This document shows, piece after piece, positions 25,638 to 35,304 of a DNA stretch of 64,000 nucleotides; position 1 is the stretch's first letter, and each line of letters begins with the position of its first letter. Source of the stretch: Desulfobulbaceae bacterium (GTDB lineage Bacteria > Desulfobacterota > Desulfobulbia > Desulfobulbales > Desulfocapsaceae); assembly GCA_031287565.1 (NCBI GenBank), contig JAITSS010000015.1, positions 1 to 64,000 on the forward strand, read 5' to 3'. The notes beneath the pieces are model-generated. The model was not told the DNA's origin and did not search any database. It was given only the letters and a program-made list of their open reading frames with translations. The position numbers and the translations under genes are program-made.

Positions 25638-27251
25638 ATGGCGACCGACAGTTTGACCAACAATTTGACCAACAATTCGACCAACAGCCTGGCGAAATCG
25701 GCGGCGGTGGTGGCGTTCGCCGTCATGTGCAGTCGGGTTTTAGGTTTGGTTCGCGAGACGGTCTTCGCCGGTTTATTCGGCGCGGGCAACGACTACGACG
25801 CCTTCGTCGTCGCCTTTCGCATCCCGAATCTGCTGCGTGACCTGTTTGGCGAAGGGGCGTTATCAGCGGCCTTCGTCACGGTGTTTTCCCTCTACGATGC
25901 GCGGCGCGATCCAGCGGAAACCAAACGTCTGGCCTGCAACGTCCTGACTTTTTTCGCCATCGCCCTGTCGCTTCTGGCCGGGTTGGGAATGCTCTGCGCC
26001 GACGGCATCGTCGCCCTTTTAGCCCCCGATTTCGCGGCCATCCCCGGCAAGAGCGAACTGACAGTTTTACTGACCAGGGTCATGCTACCCTTTCTGGTCT
26101 GCATCTCGCTTTCGGCGGTGGTTATGGGGATGCTGAACACCAAAGGGAAATTTTTCATCCCGGCCCTGGCTTCGAGTTTTTTTAATTTAGGCTCAATCAT
26201 CGGCGGCGTCAGCCTGGCCTTTCTGTTGCCCCATTACGGGCAACCGGCCATTTTGGGCATGGCCATCGGCACCCTCATCGGCGGTCTTTTGCAATTCGCC
26301 ATGCAGTTACCCACCCTGCGCGGCGCGGGTTTTCGCTATCGCCCGGTTCTCGATCTGGGCGATCCCGGCCTGCGCAAAATTCTCGCGCTGATGGTCCCGG
26401 CGACGATTGGCCTGTCAGCCACACAACTGAATATTTTTGTCAACACCACCTTTGCGGCCTCCTGCGGCGAAGGGGCGGTTTCGTGGCTCAATTATGCTTT
26501 CCGCCTGATGCAGTTGCCGATTGGCCTGTTCGGCGTCGCTCTCTCGGTGGCGATGATGCCAATGCTTGCCAAACAGGCGGCGGCGAAAGACCTGGCGGCG
26601 ATGCGGCACACCCTGGTTTCGTCGTTCATTCTGGTTCTGGCTTTAACCGCGCCGGCGACCGCTGGACTGATGCTGCTCGATCAACCAATCATCGCCCTGA
26701 TCTTCCAACATGGGGCCTTCACCGCCGAAGATACCGCCGCCACCGCCACCGCCTTGTCGCTGTACGCGGTCGGGCTGTTCGCCTACGCCGCCAACAAGGT
26801 GATGGTCCCGGCTTTTTATGCCATCGACCGCGCCCGCTATCCGGTTATCGCCTCGTTTATCGCTGTCGGTCTCAATCTGGTCTTCATCAACCTGACCATC
26901 GACCGTTTTCAGCATCTGGCCATCGCCCTGTCCACCTCCGTGACCATGCTGCTTAATTGTCTGTTTTTATTTCTTCTTTTACTCTGGCAGATGGGCCGAC
27001 TTCCCTGGATGCGGCTCTGTGGCGGCGCGACAAAAATCATCGTCGCGACCGGAGTCATGGCGCTGTTCCTCTGGGGCTGCCGCCTGCTGTTGGCGGACGC
27101 TTTCGCGGGTGGCCCGCTTAGTCTCGCGCCAACGCTCTTTTTGTGCATCGGCGGCGCGGTCGCGCTCTATGGCGCGATGCTGTTCGCGCTCAAACTGGAT
27201 GAAGCGACCGCGCTCTCGGCGGCGCTGGTCAAACGATTCAGGAAAAAGTGA
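25638..27251 (+). CDS. murJ: Lipid II flippase MurJ
   Basis: A 537-residue inner-membrane protein with about 14 hydrophobic segments that moves lipid II across the membrane for peptidoglycan synthesis. The start of the core (SRVLGLVRETVFAGLFGAG) and FRIPNLLRDLFGEGALSAAF are diagnostic. The ATG at 25638 is chosen from the family N-terminus; a longer frame from 25479 is unsupported. The first 20 residues contain a short tandem repeat (LTNNLTNNSTNS) encoded by 12-base repeats. Confidence 0.95.
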   Translation: MATDSLTNNLTNNSTNSLAKSAAVVAFAVMCSRVLGLVRETVFAGLFGAGNDYDAFVVAFRIPNLLRDLFGEGALSAAFVTVFSLYDARRDPAETKRLACNVLTFFAIALSLLAGLGMLCADGIVALLAPDFAAIPGKSELTVLLTRVMLPFLVCISLSAVVMGMLNTKGKFFIPALASSFFNLGSIIGGVSLAFLLPHYGQPAILGMAIGTLIGGLLQFAMQLPTLRGAGFRYRPVLDLGDPGLRKILALMVPATIGLSATQLNIFVNTTFAASCGEGAVSWLNYAFRLMQLPIGLFGVALSVAMMPMLAKQAAAKDLAAMRHTLVSSFILVLALTAPATAGLMLLDQPIIALIFQHGAFTAEDTAATATALSLYAVGLFAYAANKVMVPAFYAIDRARYPVIASFIAVGLNLVFINLTIDRFQHLAIALSTSVTMLLNCLFLFLLLLWQMGRLPWMRLCGGATKIIVATGVMALFLWGCRLLLADAFAGGPLSLAPTLFLCIGGAVALYGAMLFALKLDEATALSAALVKRFRKK

Positions 27252-27344
27252 GGCGAAAGACGAGACGGGCCATCGGAGGCAGGCGGAAATTCTTGAGCGA
27301 AAAATCGCCATGACCGCGATTTTACAGAAATTTTGTTCGCGTCC

Positions 27345-27372
27345 TTGCATGTTGTCCCGCAAACCTTATAAT
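27345..27372 (+). promoter_or_regulatory. Sigma-70 promoter of the HPF-like gene
   Basis: TTGCAT (27345-27350), a 16-base spacer and a perfect TATAAT (27367-27372). Transcription would begin near 27379, giving a leader of about 120 bases. Confidence 0.7.
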
Positions 27373-27501
27373 GAAAACAGACGCCGCGTGATACTGAAAG
27401 GGCGTCGCGCCTTTGTTCCGATGCGCGAAGCGCGTTCCCTGAAACGGGAACGAGAACAGGACGAGCCAGACGGCTTATTTCAACAGCAAGGAGGTTGCCA
27501 A

Positions 27502-27846
27502 ATGGAATTGAAGATTGAGGCGAAAAATGTCGAATTGCGGAAGGGCTGGGAAACCCGCATCAGCGAGGAAAAAGACAAGTTGATTCGCCATTACGCCAGT
27601 TTTGTTCTCCATCTTCGTGTCACCATCGAAGCCACCATGTCCCATAAAACCGGGGGATATGTCATCAAACTGGTCGCGGGCGTGCCCGACGACACCGTGG
27701 TCGTTGAACGCCGGGGCGAATCCGTGCGTCCGGCCCTCACTGCCGCTTTCGACGTGCTGGGCCTGCAACTGAAAGAAAAAATGCGCAAAAAACGCAAGTC
27801 GCTGAAGACGCCAATTGATGAGGCGCTGGAAGTGGCAGCGGCTTGA
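27502..27846 (+). CDS. hpf: Ribosome hibernation promoting factor-like protein
   Basis: A 114-residue protein of the HPF/RaiA (S30AE) family: beta-alpha-beta-beta-beta-alpha order, beginning MELKIEAKNVEL and ending with a basic helix (QLKEKMRKKRKSLKT). HPF binds the 30S decoding region in starved cells. The N-terminal half is divergent, so identification is by overall pattern. A strong AAGGAGG and its own promoter precede it, and a terminator follows at 27876. Confidence 0.72.
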   Translation: MELKIEAKNVELRKGWETRISEEKDKLIRHYASFVLHLRVTIEATMSHKTGGYVIKLVAGVPDDTVVVERRGESVRPALTAAFDVLGLQLKEKMRKKRKSLKTPIDEALEVAAA

Positions 27847-27875
27847 TTTCTGGCCAAAACCGCCGTCCAATCCCA

Positions 27876-27912
27876 CCCTTCCCGCCGTGAGCGCCGGGGA
27901 GGGTATTTTTTT
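27876..27912 (+). terminator. Rho-independent terminator after hpf
   Basis: CCCTTCCCG (27876-27884) pairs with CGGGGAGGG (27895-27903), then TATTTTTTT (27904-27912). It separates hpf from mutS. Confidence 0.85.
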
Positions 27913-28038
27913 GCCCCGTTCAAACCCGCGCAATGACCCAGCGGCGGCGCGGCTTTTTCCGATGCGGCGCGATTTCGCTTCCGGTATAACCACAGCGCCA
28001 AGCTGAGTTTTTCCCCTTCCTTACGTCGCGAAACCGTC

Positions 28039-30693
28039 ATGAGCCACGACCTGAAAATCACCCCGATGCTCCAGCAATATCTGGAGATCAAAGCCCAATA
28101 CCCAGACTGCATCCTCTTTTATCGCATGGGCGATTTTTATGAGATGTTCTTTGAGGACGCCGAAGTCGCTTCGACCATTCTGCGCATCACCCTGACATCG
28201 CGCAGCCCCAAAGAAGACGCGGCGCGGGTTCCCATGTGCGGCGTGCCGTTTCACGCGATGCGCGGTTATCTGGCGCGGCTGGTGCGGGCCGGAAAACGAG
28301 TGGCCATTTGTGAGCAGATGGAAAATCCCGCCGACGCCAAAGGCGTTGTCCGCCGCGAAGTGACCCGCGTCGTTTCGCCGGGGCTACTCACCGATAGCCT
28401 GCTTTTAGACGAAAAAACCAATAATTACGTGGCGGCGCTCTGCCGGAAAAAAAGCGGTAAGGCCATACATTTTGGCCTCAGCTTTCTTGATGTTTCGACT
28501 GGAGAATTCCATGTCGGTCAATTCGCCTCCGACGACGCCGGCGTAAAAGAGGCCATCGACCACTTCTGCCGCCTGGCGCCCGCCGAATTGCTTATCGCCG
28601 AAGGCAAGGATGGTCTGGACGATTTCCTGGCTATGATACAAATCTGGTTGCCGCAGATTTGCCTGACTGAACGAGCAATTCATCTATTTGATTATGAAAG
28701 CTGCCGCGACGCCCTGGCCGCTCATTTCAAAACGCGGTCGCTGGATGGTTTTGGTTGCGCCGGGTTGGAGGCGGGCATTGTCGCGGGCGGCGTGTTGTTG
28801 CAATACGCCAAAGAGACGCAGAAGGCCGGTGTCGGCCATATCGAACGCATCGCCGTTCTCGACGCCAGGCCGTTTTTAAGCATCGACGATTCGTCGCGGC
28901 GCAATCTGGAGCTGACCGCGACAATGATTGGCGGCGAACGCCATGGCTCGCTTTTGGGCGTATTGGATGAAACCGTGACGCCAATGGGAGCGCGACTGTT
29001 GCGGCGCAACTTGCTCTTTCCCTTGAAAGACCTGGCAAACATCCAAGACCGGCAAGACGCGGTGGCTTTCTGGTTTGACGACAACGTCCGTCGCCGCGAG
29101 CTTCGAGAATTATTCAAAAAAATCAACGATATGGAGCGCCTCAACAGCCGCATTGCCCTCGACGGCGCCCATGGCCGCGATCTCTTGGCCATGCGCCAAT
29201 CGCTTGAGTATCTGCCGACGATTCAGGAAATCGCCGCCGCCTGCCCGACGAAAATTTTCGCCGACATCTCTGCGGCCTTCGATTGCCTGGACGATATATT
29301 TCGTCTGCTCGACCGGGCCATCAATCCGGAAGCGCCCCTGACCCTGCACGACGGCAACCTGATTCGCCAGGGATTCAGCGCCGAACTGGACGCGCTGAAC
29401 GAGACGATCCGCGATAGCAAGCAAACCATTCTGAACCTGGAAGCAAAAGAGCGCGAAGCCACCGGATTTGCCAAATTAAAGGTCGGCTACAACCGCGTTT
29501 TCGGATATTATATTGAGCTAGGAAAAGCCGCCGCCAAGCAGGCGCCAAATCACTACATCCGCAAGCAAACCCTGGCCAACGCCGAGCGCTTCATCACCCC
29601 GGAGTTGAAGGAATTTGAAGAAAAGGTTTTGGGTGCCGAGGAACGCCGCTTGAAACTCGAATACGAGTTGTTCCGCCAGGTTCGCGCCGCCGTGGCCGCC
29701 GAAGGTTCGCGCATCCTCAGCGCCGCCGCCAAAATCGCGGAAATCGACTATCTGACCACCCTGGCCGAAGTGGCGCGGCGCGGCGAATATTGCCGCCCGC
29801 TGGTCAACGACGGTCGCGTCATTGACATTGAAGAGGGGCGGCATCCGGTGATTGAACGCGCTTTGCCCCGCGCCGGATTTGTGCCAAACGACGTGCGTCT
29901 CGACCAGGAGCGGCAGGAAGTGATGATCATCACCGGCCCGAATATGGCCGGAAAATCAACGATTCTGCGGCAAACCGCCTTAATCGTTCTCATGGCCCAG
30001 ATGGGCGGCTTCGTGCCAGCGCTGAAGGCGGAAATCGGCATCGTTGATCGGATTTTCACGCGGGTCGGGGCGATGGATGACCTGCGACGCGGCCAATCGA
30101 CTTTTATGGTCGAAATGAGCGAAACCGCGAATATTTTGCATAACGCCACCGACCGCAGTCTAGTCATTTTAGACGAAATCGGCCGCGGCACTTCGACCTA
30201 TGACGGCCTGTCAATCGCCTGGGCCGTGGTCGAAGAGCTGGCGAAAAAGAACGATTTGGGCGTGAAAACCATGTTCGCCACCCACTACCACGAGCTGACC
30301 GATCTGGCGGCGACTGAGGAGCGGGTGAAAAATTTTTCCATCGCCGTGCGCGAGTGGGAGGATTCAATTCTCTTCCTGCATAAACTGGTTCCCGGCGCGA
30401 CCGGGCGCAGCTACGGCATCCAGGTGGCGGCTTTGGCTGGCGTGCCGGAACGAGTCGTCGCCCGCGCCAAAGAAATTTTAGCCGACATTGAAAAAAACGA
30501 ATTTGATGACGATGGCCGCCCAGTCATCGGTGGCCTGCGGAAATCAAAACGCAAACGCAATCCCAACCAACTGGCCCTGTTCGCGCCGCCGGCCGACCCT
30601 TTGCGCGACTATCTGAACGCGCTTGATGTCAATGAGATTTCTCCGAAAAAGGCCCTGGAAATTTTGTATGATTTAAGAAAATACCTGAACTGA
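28039..30693 (+). CDS. mutS: DNA mismatch repair protein MutS
   Basis: An 884-residue mismatch recognition ATPase. Domain I has the mismatch-contacting GDFYEMFFEDAE motif. The ATPase domain has GPNMAGKSTILRQT, the signature STFMVEMSETANIL, Walker B LVILDEIGRGTSTYDG and the composite-site ATHYHELTDL. The C-terminal helical tail (after about residue 800) is complete. No mutL lies in this window. Confidence 0.97.
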   Translation: MSHDLKITPMLQQYLEIKAQYPDCILFYRMGDFYEMFFEDAEVASTILRITLTSRSPKEDAARVPMCGVPFHAMRGYLARLVRAGKRVAICEQMENPADAKGVVRREVTRVVSPGLLTDSLLLDEKTNNYVAALCRKKSGKAIHFGLSFLDVSTGEFHVGQFASDDAGVKEAIDHFCRLAPAELLIAEGKDGLDDFLAMIQIWLPQICLTERAIHLFDYESCRDALAAHFKTRSLDGFGCAGLEAGIVAGGVLLQYAKETQKAGVGHIERIAVLDARPFLSIDDSSRRNLELTATMIGGERHGSLLGVLDETVTPMGARLLRRNLLFPLKDLANIQDRQDAVAFWFDDNVRRRELRELFKKINDMERLNSRIALDGAHGRDLLAMRQSLEYLPTIQEIAAACPTKIFADISAAFDCLDDIFRLLDRAINPEAPLTLHDGNLIRQGFSAELDALNETIRDSKQTILNLEAKEREATGFAKLKVGYNRVFGYYIELGKAAAKQAPNHYIRKQTLANAERFITPELKEFEEKVLGAEERRLKLEYELFRQVRAAVAAEGSRILSAAAKIAEIDYLTTLAEVARRGEYCRPLVNDGRVIDIEEGRHPVIERALPRAGFVPNDVRLDQERQEVMIITGPNMAGKSTILRQTALIVLMAQMGGFVPALKAEIGIVDRIFTRVGAMDDLRRGQSTFMVEMSETANILHNATDRSLVILDEIGRGTSTYDGLSIAWAVVEELAKKNDLGVKTMFATHYHELTDLAATEERVKNFSIAVREWEDSILFLHKLVPGATGRSYGIQVAALAGVPERVVARAKEILADIEKNEFDDDGRPVIGGLRKSKRKRNPNQLALFAPPADPLRDYLNALDVNEISPKKALEILYDLRKYLN

Positions 30694-30708
30694 TTTCGCC
30701 TCTTTATT

Positions 30709-30737
30709 TTGCCATGGCGGCGACAATTGGCTATAGT
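30709..30737 (+). promoter_or_regulatory. Sigma-70 promoter of amiC with overlapping palindrome
   Basis: TTGCCA (30709-30714), a 17-base spacer and TATAGT (30732-30737). A perfect inverted repeat, GGCGGCGAC (30716-30724) and GTCGCCGCC (30736-30744), spans the spacer and the start site, so it could be an operator or an RNA hairpin at the mutS 3' end. Confidence 0.6.
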
Positions 30738-30785
30738 CGCCGCCAATATGCCAAAGCGCGATAAAAAACCGATTCGCCGCGCCGA

Positions 30786-32768
30786 ATGCGAAGGCTTTTC
30801 TTCGCGAAAATTCCGCTGAACAATGCCGAAATGACCCGTCACGCCGCCCACTCCTCCGGCTGTTTTTTTCGCAAGGCATGGCTGTTAGCCGCCATCATTT
30901 CCCTGGTTGTTTGCTTACCAATTCATGCCGCTGGCGTGGACGATTCCAAGCCTGAACAAAACAGTGAGGCATATGTCCCGGCCCGCCAGGATGTCGAATC
31001 GCGCTACGACCAGGGCAAATTTTATTTCAACCAGTTGCAGGACAACGCGATTTTAGCGGAAAACCGCGATAATTGGCTGAAATGTATCAGTATCTTTCAA
31101 GATATTTACCTTGAAAATCCCAGCCACAGCCTGGCCCCGGCCAGTCTGTACATGATTTGCCGCACCCGCCTCAGGATGTTTGACCGCTTTCAGGATGCCG
31201 AAGACCTCGACGCGGCGATTGGGCAACTGCAAAATCTGGTCAACTTGTTTCCCAATAACCGCCTGGCCGACGATGCTTTGTTCGCCCTGGGCCAGCTTTA
31301 TCTCGACAACAAAAAAGACCAGAGCCAGGCGGCGCGCTATTTCAGCCGCGTCGTCGGCGAATATCCGAGCGGCGACATGTATACGCTGGCCGCCCAGAAG
31401 ATGCAGCAACTGTCGCAGGAATTTGGCATTGCTCTTCCTGACTCAATGATTGGCCGCGCTCCGGATAAATTAAATACTATTTTTCCGGCCAGGCACTGGT
31501 CGTCGCCGCAGTATGGCCGCATCGTCGTCAGCGCTTCCGGCCCGGTCGCCTATAAAGATGGATTATTGTCAGGGAAAGCGGGAAAATCCCGTCTGTATAT
31601 CGACTTTGCCGATTCCTACACCGCGCCCGCCGACCGCGGCGCGATCACGGTGGCCGACGGCGGCCTGCTGCGCTCAGTGAGCGCCGAACAGAAAACCGGC
31701 GACAGCGTGCGAGTGCTGGTCGAAGCGGAACATATCGAGCACTACGAAATCTACAGTTTGCCTGACCCATTCAGGGTTGTAATTGATGTCAGAGGTAAGG
31801 CGAAAAAATCGAATTTGCTCAGTAAAAGCGTGCCCAAGCCGCCGCCGGCCAAGATCGACGAAGCGGCTACGAAAAACGCGCCGCGTGTGGCCGACGCCGC
31901 CCTGACGGGCCAGAAGACGCCGGTCATCGAAGAAAAGGCGGAGCAGGCCGCAGCCAAATCCGAGCCGCCGAAATCACGTGATAAAAAGCGAAAGAACGAT
32001 TCATCCGCGACCGCCGAAATCGCGCCGCCCGCCAGTAATGCTAGCAGTGGCAAGGCGCTGTCGCTGGCGCAACAACTGGGGCTAGGCGTCAAGAAAATCG
32101 TCCTTGACCCCGGCCACGGCGGCAAAGACCCCGGCGCCACCGCCGGTGGTCTGAAAGAAAAGGACGTGGCGCTGGCCGTCGCGAAAAAGCTGAAACCGGC
32201 GCTGGAACAAGAGCTGGGTTGCGAAGTCGTGCTGACCCGCGAGGATGACCGCTTCTTGGGTCTGGAGGAACGCACCGCCTTTGCCAACACCCAAGGGGCC
32301 GATCTCTTTTTGTCGCTGCACTTAAACGCCCATTCATCAAGCAAGGCCGACGGTTTTGAAACCTATTATCTGAATCTCACCACCAGTCCGGAGGCGATGC
32401 GGGTGGCGGCGCTGGAAAACGCCACATCGACCCACCAGCTCAGCGACTTGCAGGACATCCTCTCAAGCATCATGAAAAATTCGAAGATCGCCGAATCGTC
32501 GCGCTTGGCCCGCCAGGTCAACGACGCGGTGGTTACAGGCGTCTCCGGCGAAACCGGCGACAAAATCAAAAATCATGGCGTCAAACAGGCGCCTTTTTAT
32601 GTGCTGATCGGCGCGCAAATGCCCGCGATTCTGTTAGAATTGGCCTTCATCAGCAACCCGGAAGACGCCAGACGCATCACATCCGATGACTATGTGGCGG
32701 CCATGACCAAGCACATCGCCAAAGGCATCGCCGGTTACGTCAATAGCAATACGACCGCGCTCCGCTGA
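30786..32768 (+). CDS. amiC: N-acetylmuramoyl-L-alanine amidase with TPR and AMIN domains
   Basis: A 660-residue exported cell-wall amidase that cuts septal peptidoglycan. A signal-like hydrophobic segment lies at about residues 30-49. Helical TPR-like repeats follow (about 65-215), then an AMIN domain that localises to peptidoglycan (about 240-340), a charged linker (345-430) and an amidase_3 zinc domain. Zinc-site motifs are VLDPGHGGKDPGA, SLHLNAH and the final LLELAFISN with catalytic Glu. The TPR-AMIN-amidase order is common in deltaproteobacteria-like genomes. An ATG at 30831 is an alternative start just before the signal peptide. Confidence 0.92.
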   Translation: MRRLFFAKIPLNNAEMTRHAAHSSGCFFRKAWLLAAIISLVVCLPIHAAGVDDSKPEQNSEAYVPARQDVESRYDQGKFYFNQLQDNAILAENRDNWLKCISIFQDIYLENPSHSLAPASLYMICRTRLRMFDRFQDAEDLDAAIGQLQNLVNLFPNNRLADDALFALGQLYLDNKKDQSQAARYFSRVVGEYPSGDMYTLAAQKMQQLSQEFGIALPDSMIGRAPDKLNTIFPARHWSSPQYGRIVVSASGPVAYKDGLLSGKAGKSRLYIDFADSYTAPADRGAITVADGGLLRSVSAEQKTGDSVRVLVEAEHIEHYEIYSLPDPFRVVIDVRGKAKKSNLLSKSVPKPPPAKIDEAATKNAPRVADAALTGQKTPVIEEKAEQAAAKSEPPKSRDKKRKNDSSATAEIAPPASNASSGKALSLAQQLGLGVKKIVLDPGHGGKDPGATAGGLKEKDVALAVAKKLKPALEQELGCEVVLTREDDRFLGLEERTAFANTQGADLFLSLHLNAHSSSKADGFETYYLNLTTSPEAMRVAALENATSTHQLSDLQDILSSIMKNSKIAESSRLARQVNDAVVTGVSGETGDKIKNHGVKQAPFYVLIGAQMPAILLELAFISNPEDARRITSDDYVAAMTKHIAKGIAGYVNSNTTALR

Positions 32769-32879
32769 CGGCTTCGGGAAAACGCTGATGCGGCGTCCCG
32801 CGCCTTCTCTAAAAAACATCCAGGCTAAACGGGCATTTCCGCCCCACCGCCGTTTCCATCCACCGAACGAGGGAACATC

Positions 32880-33197
32880 ATGAAAGAAATACTGAAGAAC
32901 ATTGTCTGCGCCGGACTCGGCGCCGCCTTCCTCACCAAAGATAAGATTGAAGAACTGAAGGATGAGCTGCTCGAAAAGGGGCGGATGTCGCAGGACGAGG
33001 GCAGGCAATTCGTCGATGATTTGCTCAATCGTTCGGAAAAGGCCAAGGAGCAGATGAATCAGTGGGTGGAAAAAAAAGTGGCCGAGCGCGTCGAACGCCT
33101 CAACCTGGCGACCAAGGACGAAATCGCCGCCCTGCGCCGCAGCATCGAAGAACTGCGCGCCGACATGGCCAACAAAAACGACGAACGCCAACCCTAA
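32880..33197 (+). CDS. Phasin-superfamily small coiled-coil protein
   Basis: A 105-residue, highly charged helical protein. A short apolar N-terminus (IVCAGLGAAFLTKDKIEELK) precedes long heptad-rich helices (about residues 25-95). This matches the phasin-like/PhaF_PhaI family seen beside UbiB genes in Geobacter-type genomes. Phasins coat polyhydroxyalkanoate granules, but many short relatives have no PHA link and no PHA synthase is in this window. GAGGG lies ahead of the ATG; the ubiB-like gene starts 4 bases downstream. Confidence 0.72.
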   Translation: MKEILKNIVCAGLGAAFLTKDKIEELKDELLEKGRMSQDEGRQFVDDLLNRSEKAKEQMNQWVEKKVAERVERLNLATKDEIAALRRSIEELRADMANKNDERQP

Positions 33198-33200
33198 GGC

Positions 33201-34880
33201 ATGTTCAGTATTAAAAGGCTTTCGTTCATCGGCCGCACCTATCGCCATCTGAACCGCTACCACCAGATACTTCGGGTGCTGTTCAAGTATGGTTTCGGCG
33301 ATCTGGTTGGGCGGTTGCGCATCGCCGAATGCCTGGAATGCGGCCTGCATATGGTCAGGCGCGGATTGAAGCGGAGATTCACCCGCCTTTCTCGCCCGGA
33401 ACGGCTGCGCCTGGCCTTTGCCGAACTGGGGCCGACCTTCATCAAACTGGGGCAGTTGCTCTCAACCCGGCCCGACCTGATTCCCGCCGATTTCCTGCAT
33501 GAGCTGGCCAAACTGCAAGATACCGCACCGCCGTTTCCGTTTGCGGCGGCGCGCGAAATATTTGTCACGGAATTGGGGCGGCAGCCGGAGGACATATTCG
33601 CCTATTTTTCCGAAGAACCGCTGGCCGCCGCTTCCATGGCCCAGGTGCATCGCGCCCGCCTGCATAACGGCGACGAGGCGGCGGTGAAGATACTGCGACC
33701 GGGCATCGAGCGGATTATCGCCGTTGACCTGGAAATCCTCGCCCATATCGCCTGGTTGATGGAGCAGCACATTGAGGAGGCGCGGGGACACAATCCGGTC
33801 GCCGTCGTCCATGAATTCGCCCGTAGCCTGGAGCAGGAAATTGATTGTTCCCAGGAACTGGCCAACATCGAGCGTTTCGCCCACTGCTTTGTGGGCGAGG
33901 CCACCGTGCGCGTGCCGACGGTGTATCCGGAGTTGTGCGGCGAGCGCATTCTGGTGATGGAGCATGTGTCCGGTATCAAAGCGGGCGATATTGCGGCGCT
34001 GCGTGGGTCTGGCTACGATCTGTCGCTCATCGCCGAACGCGGCGCCAAGCTGGTGATGGAGCAGATTTTCGTGCACGGTTTTTTCCACGCCGACCCACAT
34101 CCTGGCAATATTTTCATCCTGCCTGACAACGTGGTCTGCTTCGTTGATTTCGGCCAGATGGGCCGCCTGTCGCGGCAGGAGCGCGAAAATATCACCAATC
34201 TGATCGTGCACGTGGTGTCAGGCAACGAACGGGAAATTGTCACCGGCGTCTTGCGCGTGACCAATCAGCTCGGCGAGGTGAACCGCGAGGCCCTGGGCCG
34301 CGACCTGACCGGACTCATCGACCGCTATCTCTATCGACCGCTGGCCGGGATGAAGGCGGGTAAAATTTTTCAGGAATTGATCGGACTCATCGCCAGGCAC
34401 CGGCTTTCGTTCAAACCGGAATTTTATCTGATGATGAAGGCGCTCAGCACTGTCGAGGGCGTCGGTCTGATGCTCGACCCGAATCTGCAACTAATTCGTC
34501 AGGCTAAACCCTTTATGCGCCGCATCAGCATCAACCGTTTCGCGCCCAATCGCCTGGCTGAAGATATGACTTATATCGGTCTGGCCTACGCCCGCTTTTT
34601 CCGCGAATTGCCAGAAGAAGCGCGCCTGATCCTGCGCCAAATCCGCACCGGAACCATGCGCATCGAGTTTGAGCACAAGGGGATGCTTCAGCTCGCCCCC
34701 GATCTGCACCGCATCGCCAACCGCATTGCCTTCGCCATCGTCCTGGCGGCGCTGATTGTCGGCAGCTCGCTTATCGTTTTGTCCGGCATTCCGCCGCGCT
34801 GGCACAATATACCGGTCTTGGGGCTGTTAGGATTCGCCGTTTCCGCCGTGATGGGCTTAAAGCTGTTTTTCTTAAAATGA
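33201..34880 (+). CDS. ubiB: UbiB/AarF-family atypical kinase
   Basis: A 559-residue ABC1-type kinase-like ATPase needed for quinone biosynthesis or lipid homeostasis. It has the hallmark KxGQ region FIKLGQLLSTRPDLIP, the AAAS loop AAASMAQVHRA, the ExD segment (SLEQEIDCSQE), HADPHPGN and DFGQMG. Two C-terminal membrane helices (about 512-530 and 538-556) anchor it. It is coupled to the phasin-like gene before it. Confidence 0.92.
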   Translation: MFSIKRLSFIGRTYRHLNRYHQILRVLFKYGFGDLVGRLRIAECLECGLHMVRRGLKRRFTRLSRPERLRLAFAELGPTFIKLGQLLSTRPDLIPADFLHELAKLQDTAPPFPFAAAREIFVTELGRQPEDIFAYFSEEPLAAASMAQVHRARLHNGDEAAVKILRPGIERIIAVDLEILAHIAWLMEQHIEEARGHNPVAVVHEFARSLEQEIDCSQELANIERFAHCFVGEATVRVPTVYPELCGERILVMEHVSGIKAGDIAALRGSGYDLSLIAERGAKLVMEQIFVHGFFHADPHPGNIFILPDNVVCFVDFGQMGRLSRQERENITNLIVHVVSGNEREIVTGVLRVTNQLGEVNREALGRDLTGLIDRYLYRPLAGMKAGKIFQELIGLIARHRLSFKPEFYLMMKALSTVEGVGLMLDPNLQLIRQAKPFMRRISINRFAPNRLAEDMTYIGLAYARFFRELPEEARLILRQIRTGTMRIEFEHKGMLQLAPDLHRIANRIAFAIVLAALIVGSSLIVLSGIPPRWHNIPVLGLLGFAVSAVMGLKLFFLK

Positions 34881-34966
34881 TGCGGCGTTGAATGAGCGCC
34901 GCCACCGCGCATCTCACCGATTTTTTCGCCGCATCGGCAGGGGAAATACAACAGTCGCGGCCCCGC

Positions 34967-34994
34967 TTGATTCCACCTAAGTCCGTATTATCAT
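34967..34994 (+). promoter_or_regulatory. Likely sigma-70 promoter upstream of the nitroreductase remnant
   Basis: TTGATT (34967-34972), a 16-base spacer and TATCAT (34989-34994). It would also drive the radical SAM gene downstream, since no other promoter is evident between them. Confidence 0.45.
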
Positions 34995-35035
34995 AGGGCG
35001 GATTCACCGTCATCGAAAGAGAAAGGAAAAATCCC

Positions 35036-35304
35036 ATGCATGATCTGATCGCCGTCGCCAGCCAAAACAGCGCATCGGCTGCTGCCGCATCATGAATTTC
35101 GCGCCGGAATTGGCGGCCTTGCTGCAATTGCCCGCCCATCTCAGCCTACGTTTGGTCATCGCCTTGGGCAAGCCCAAGGAAACTGTGCGGATTGACCAAG
35201 GCGATGACGACGCCGCGATTCGCTATTTTCGCGACGAGAAGGGCGTGCACCACGTGCCGAAACGCTCGCTGGCCGCCTGCCTTCTCCCCTGTCCACTGTC
35301 ATGA
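35036..35304 (+). pseudogene. Nitroreductase-family remnant (internal deletion)
   Basis: A good ribosome binding site (GAAAGGA) leads to an ATG at 35036. It opens only 19 codons (MHDLIAVASQNS start, nitroreductase-like) before a TGA overlapping the next ATG at 35092. The frame from 35092 (70 codons) ends with LVIALGKPKETVRI and IRYFRDEKGVHHVPKRSL, which matches the C-terminus of flavin nitroreductases. The two pieces are in different frames and the central FMN-binding part is missing, so an internal deletion is likely. Translation through 35301-35304 may still couple to the next gene. Confidence 0.6.

Noticed and set aside
25640-25700. Phase-variable repeat in the murJ N-terminus
   Set aside because: The repeat unit is 12 bases, so changes in copy number would keep the frame; it is too short and imperfect to suggest switching.
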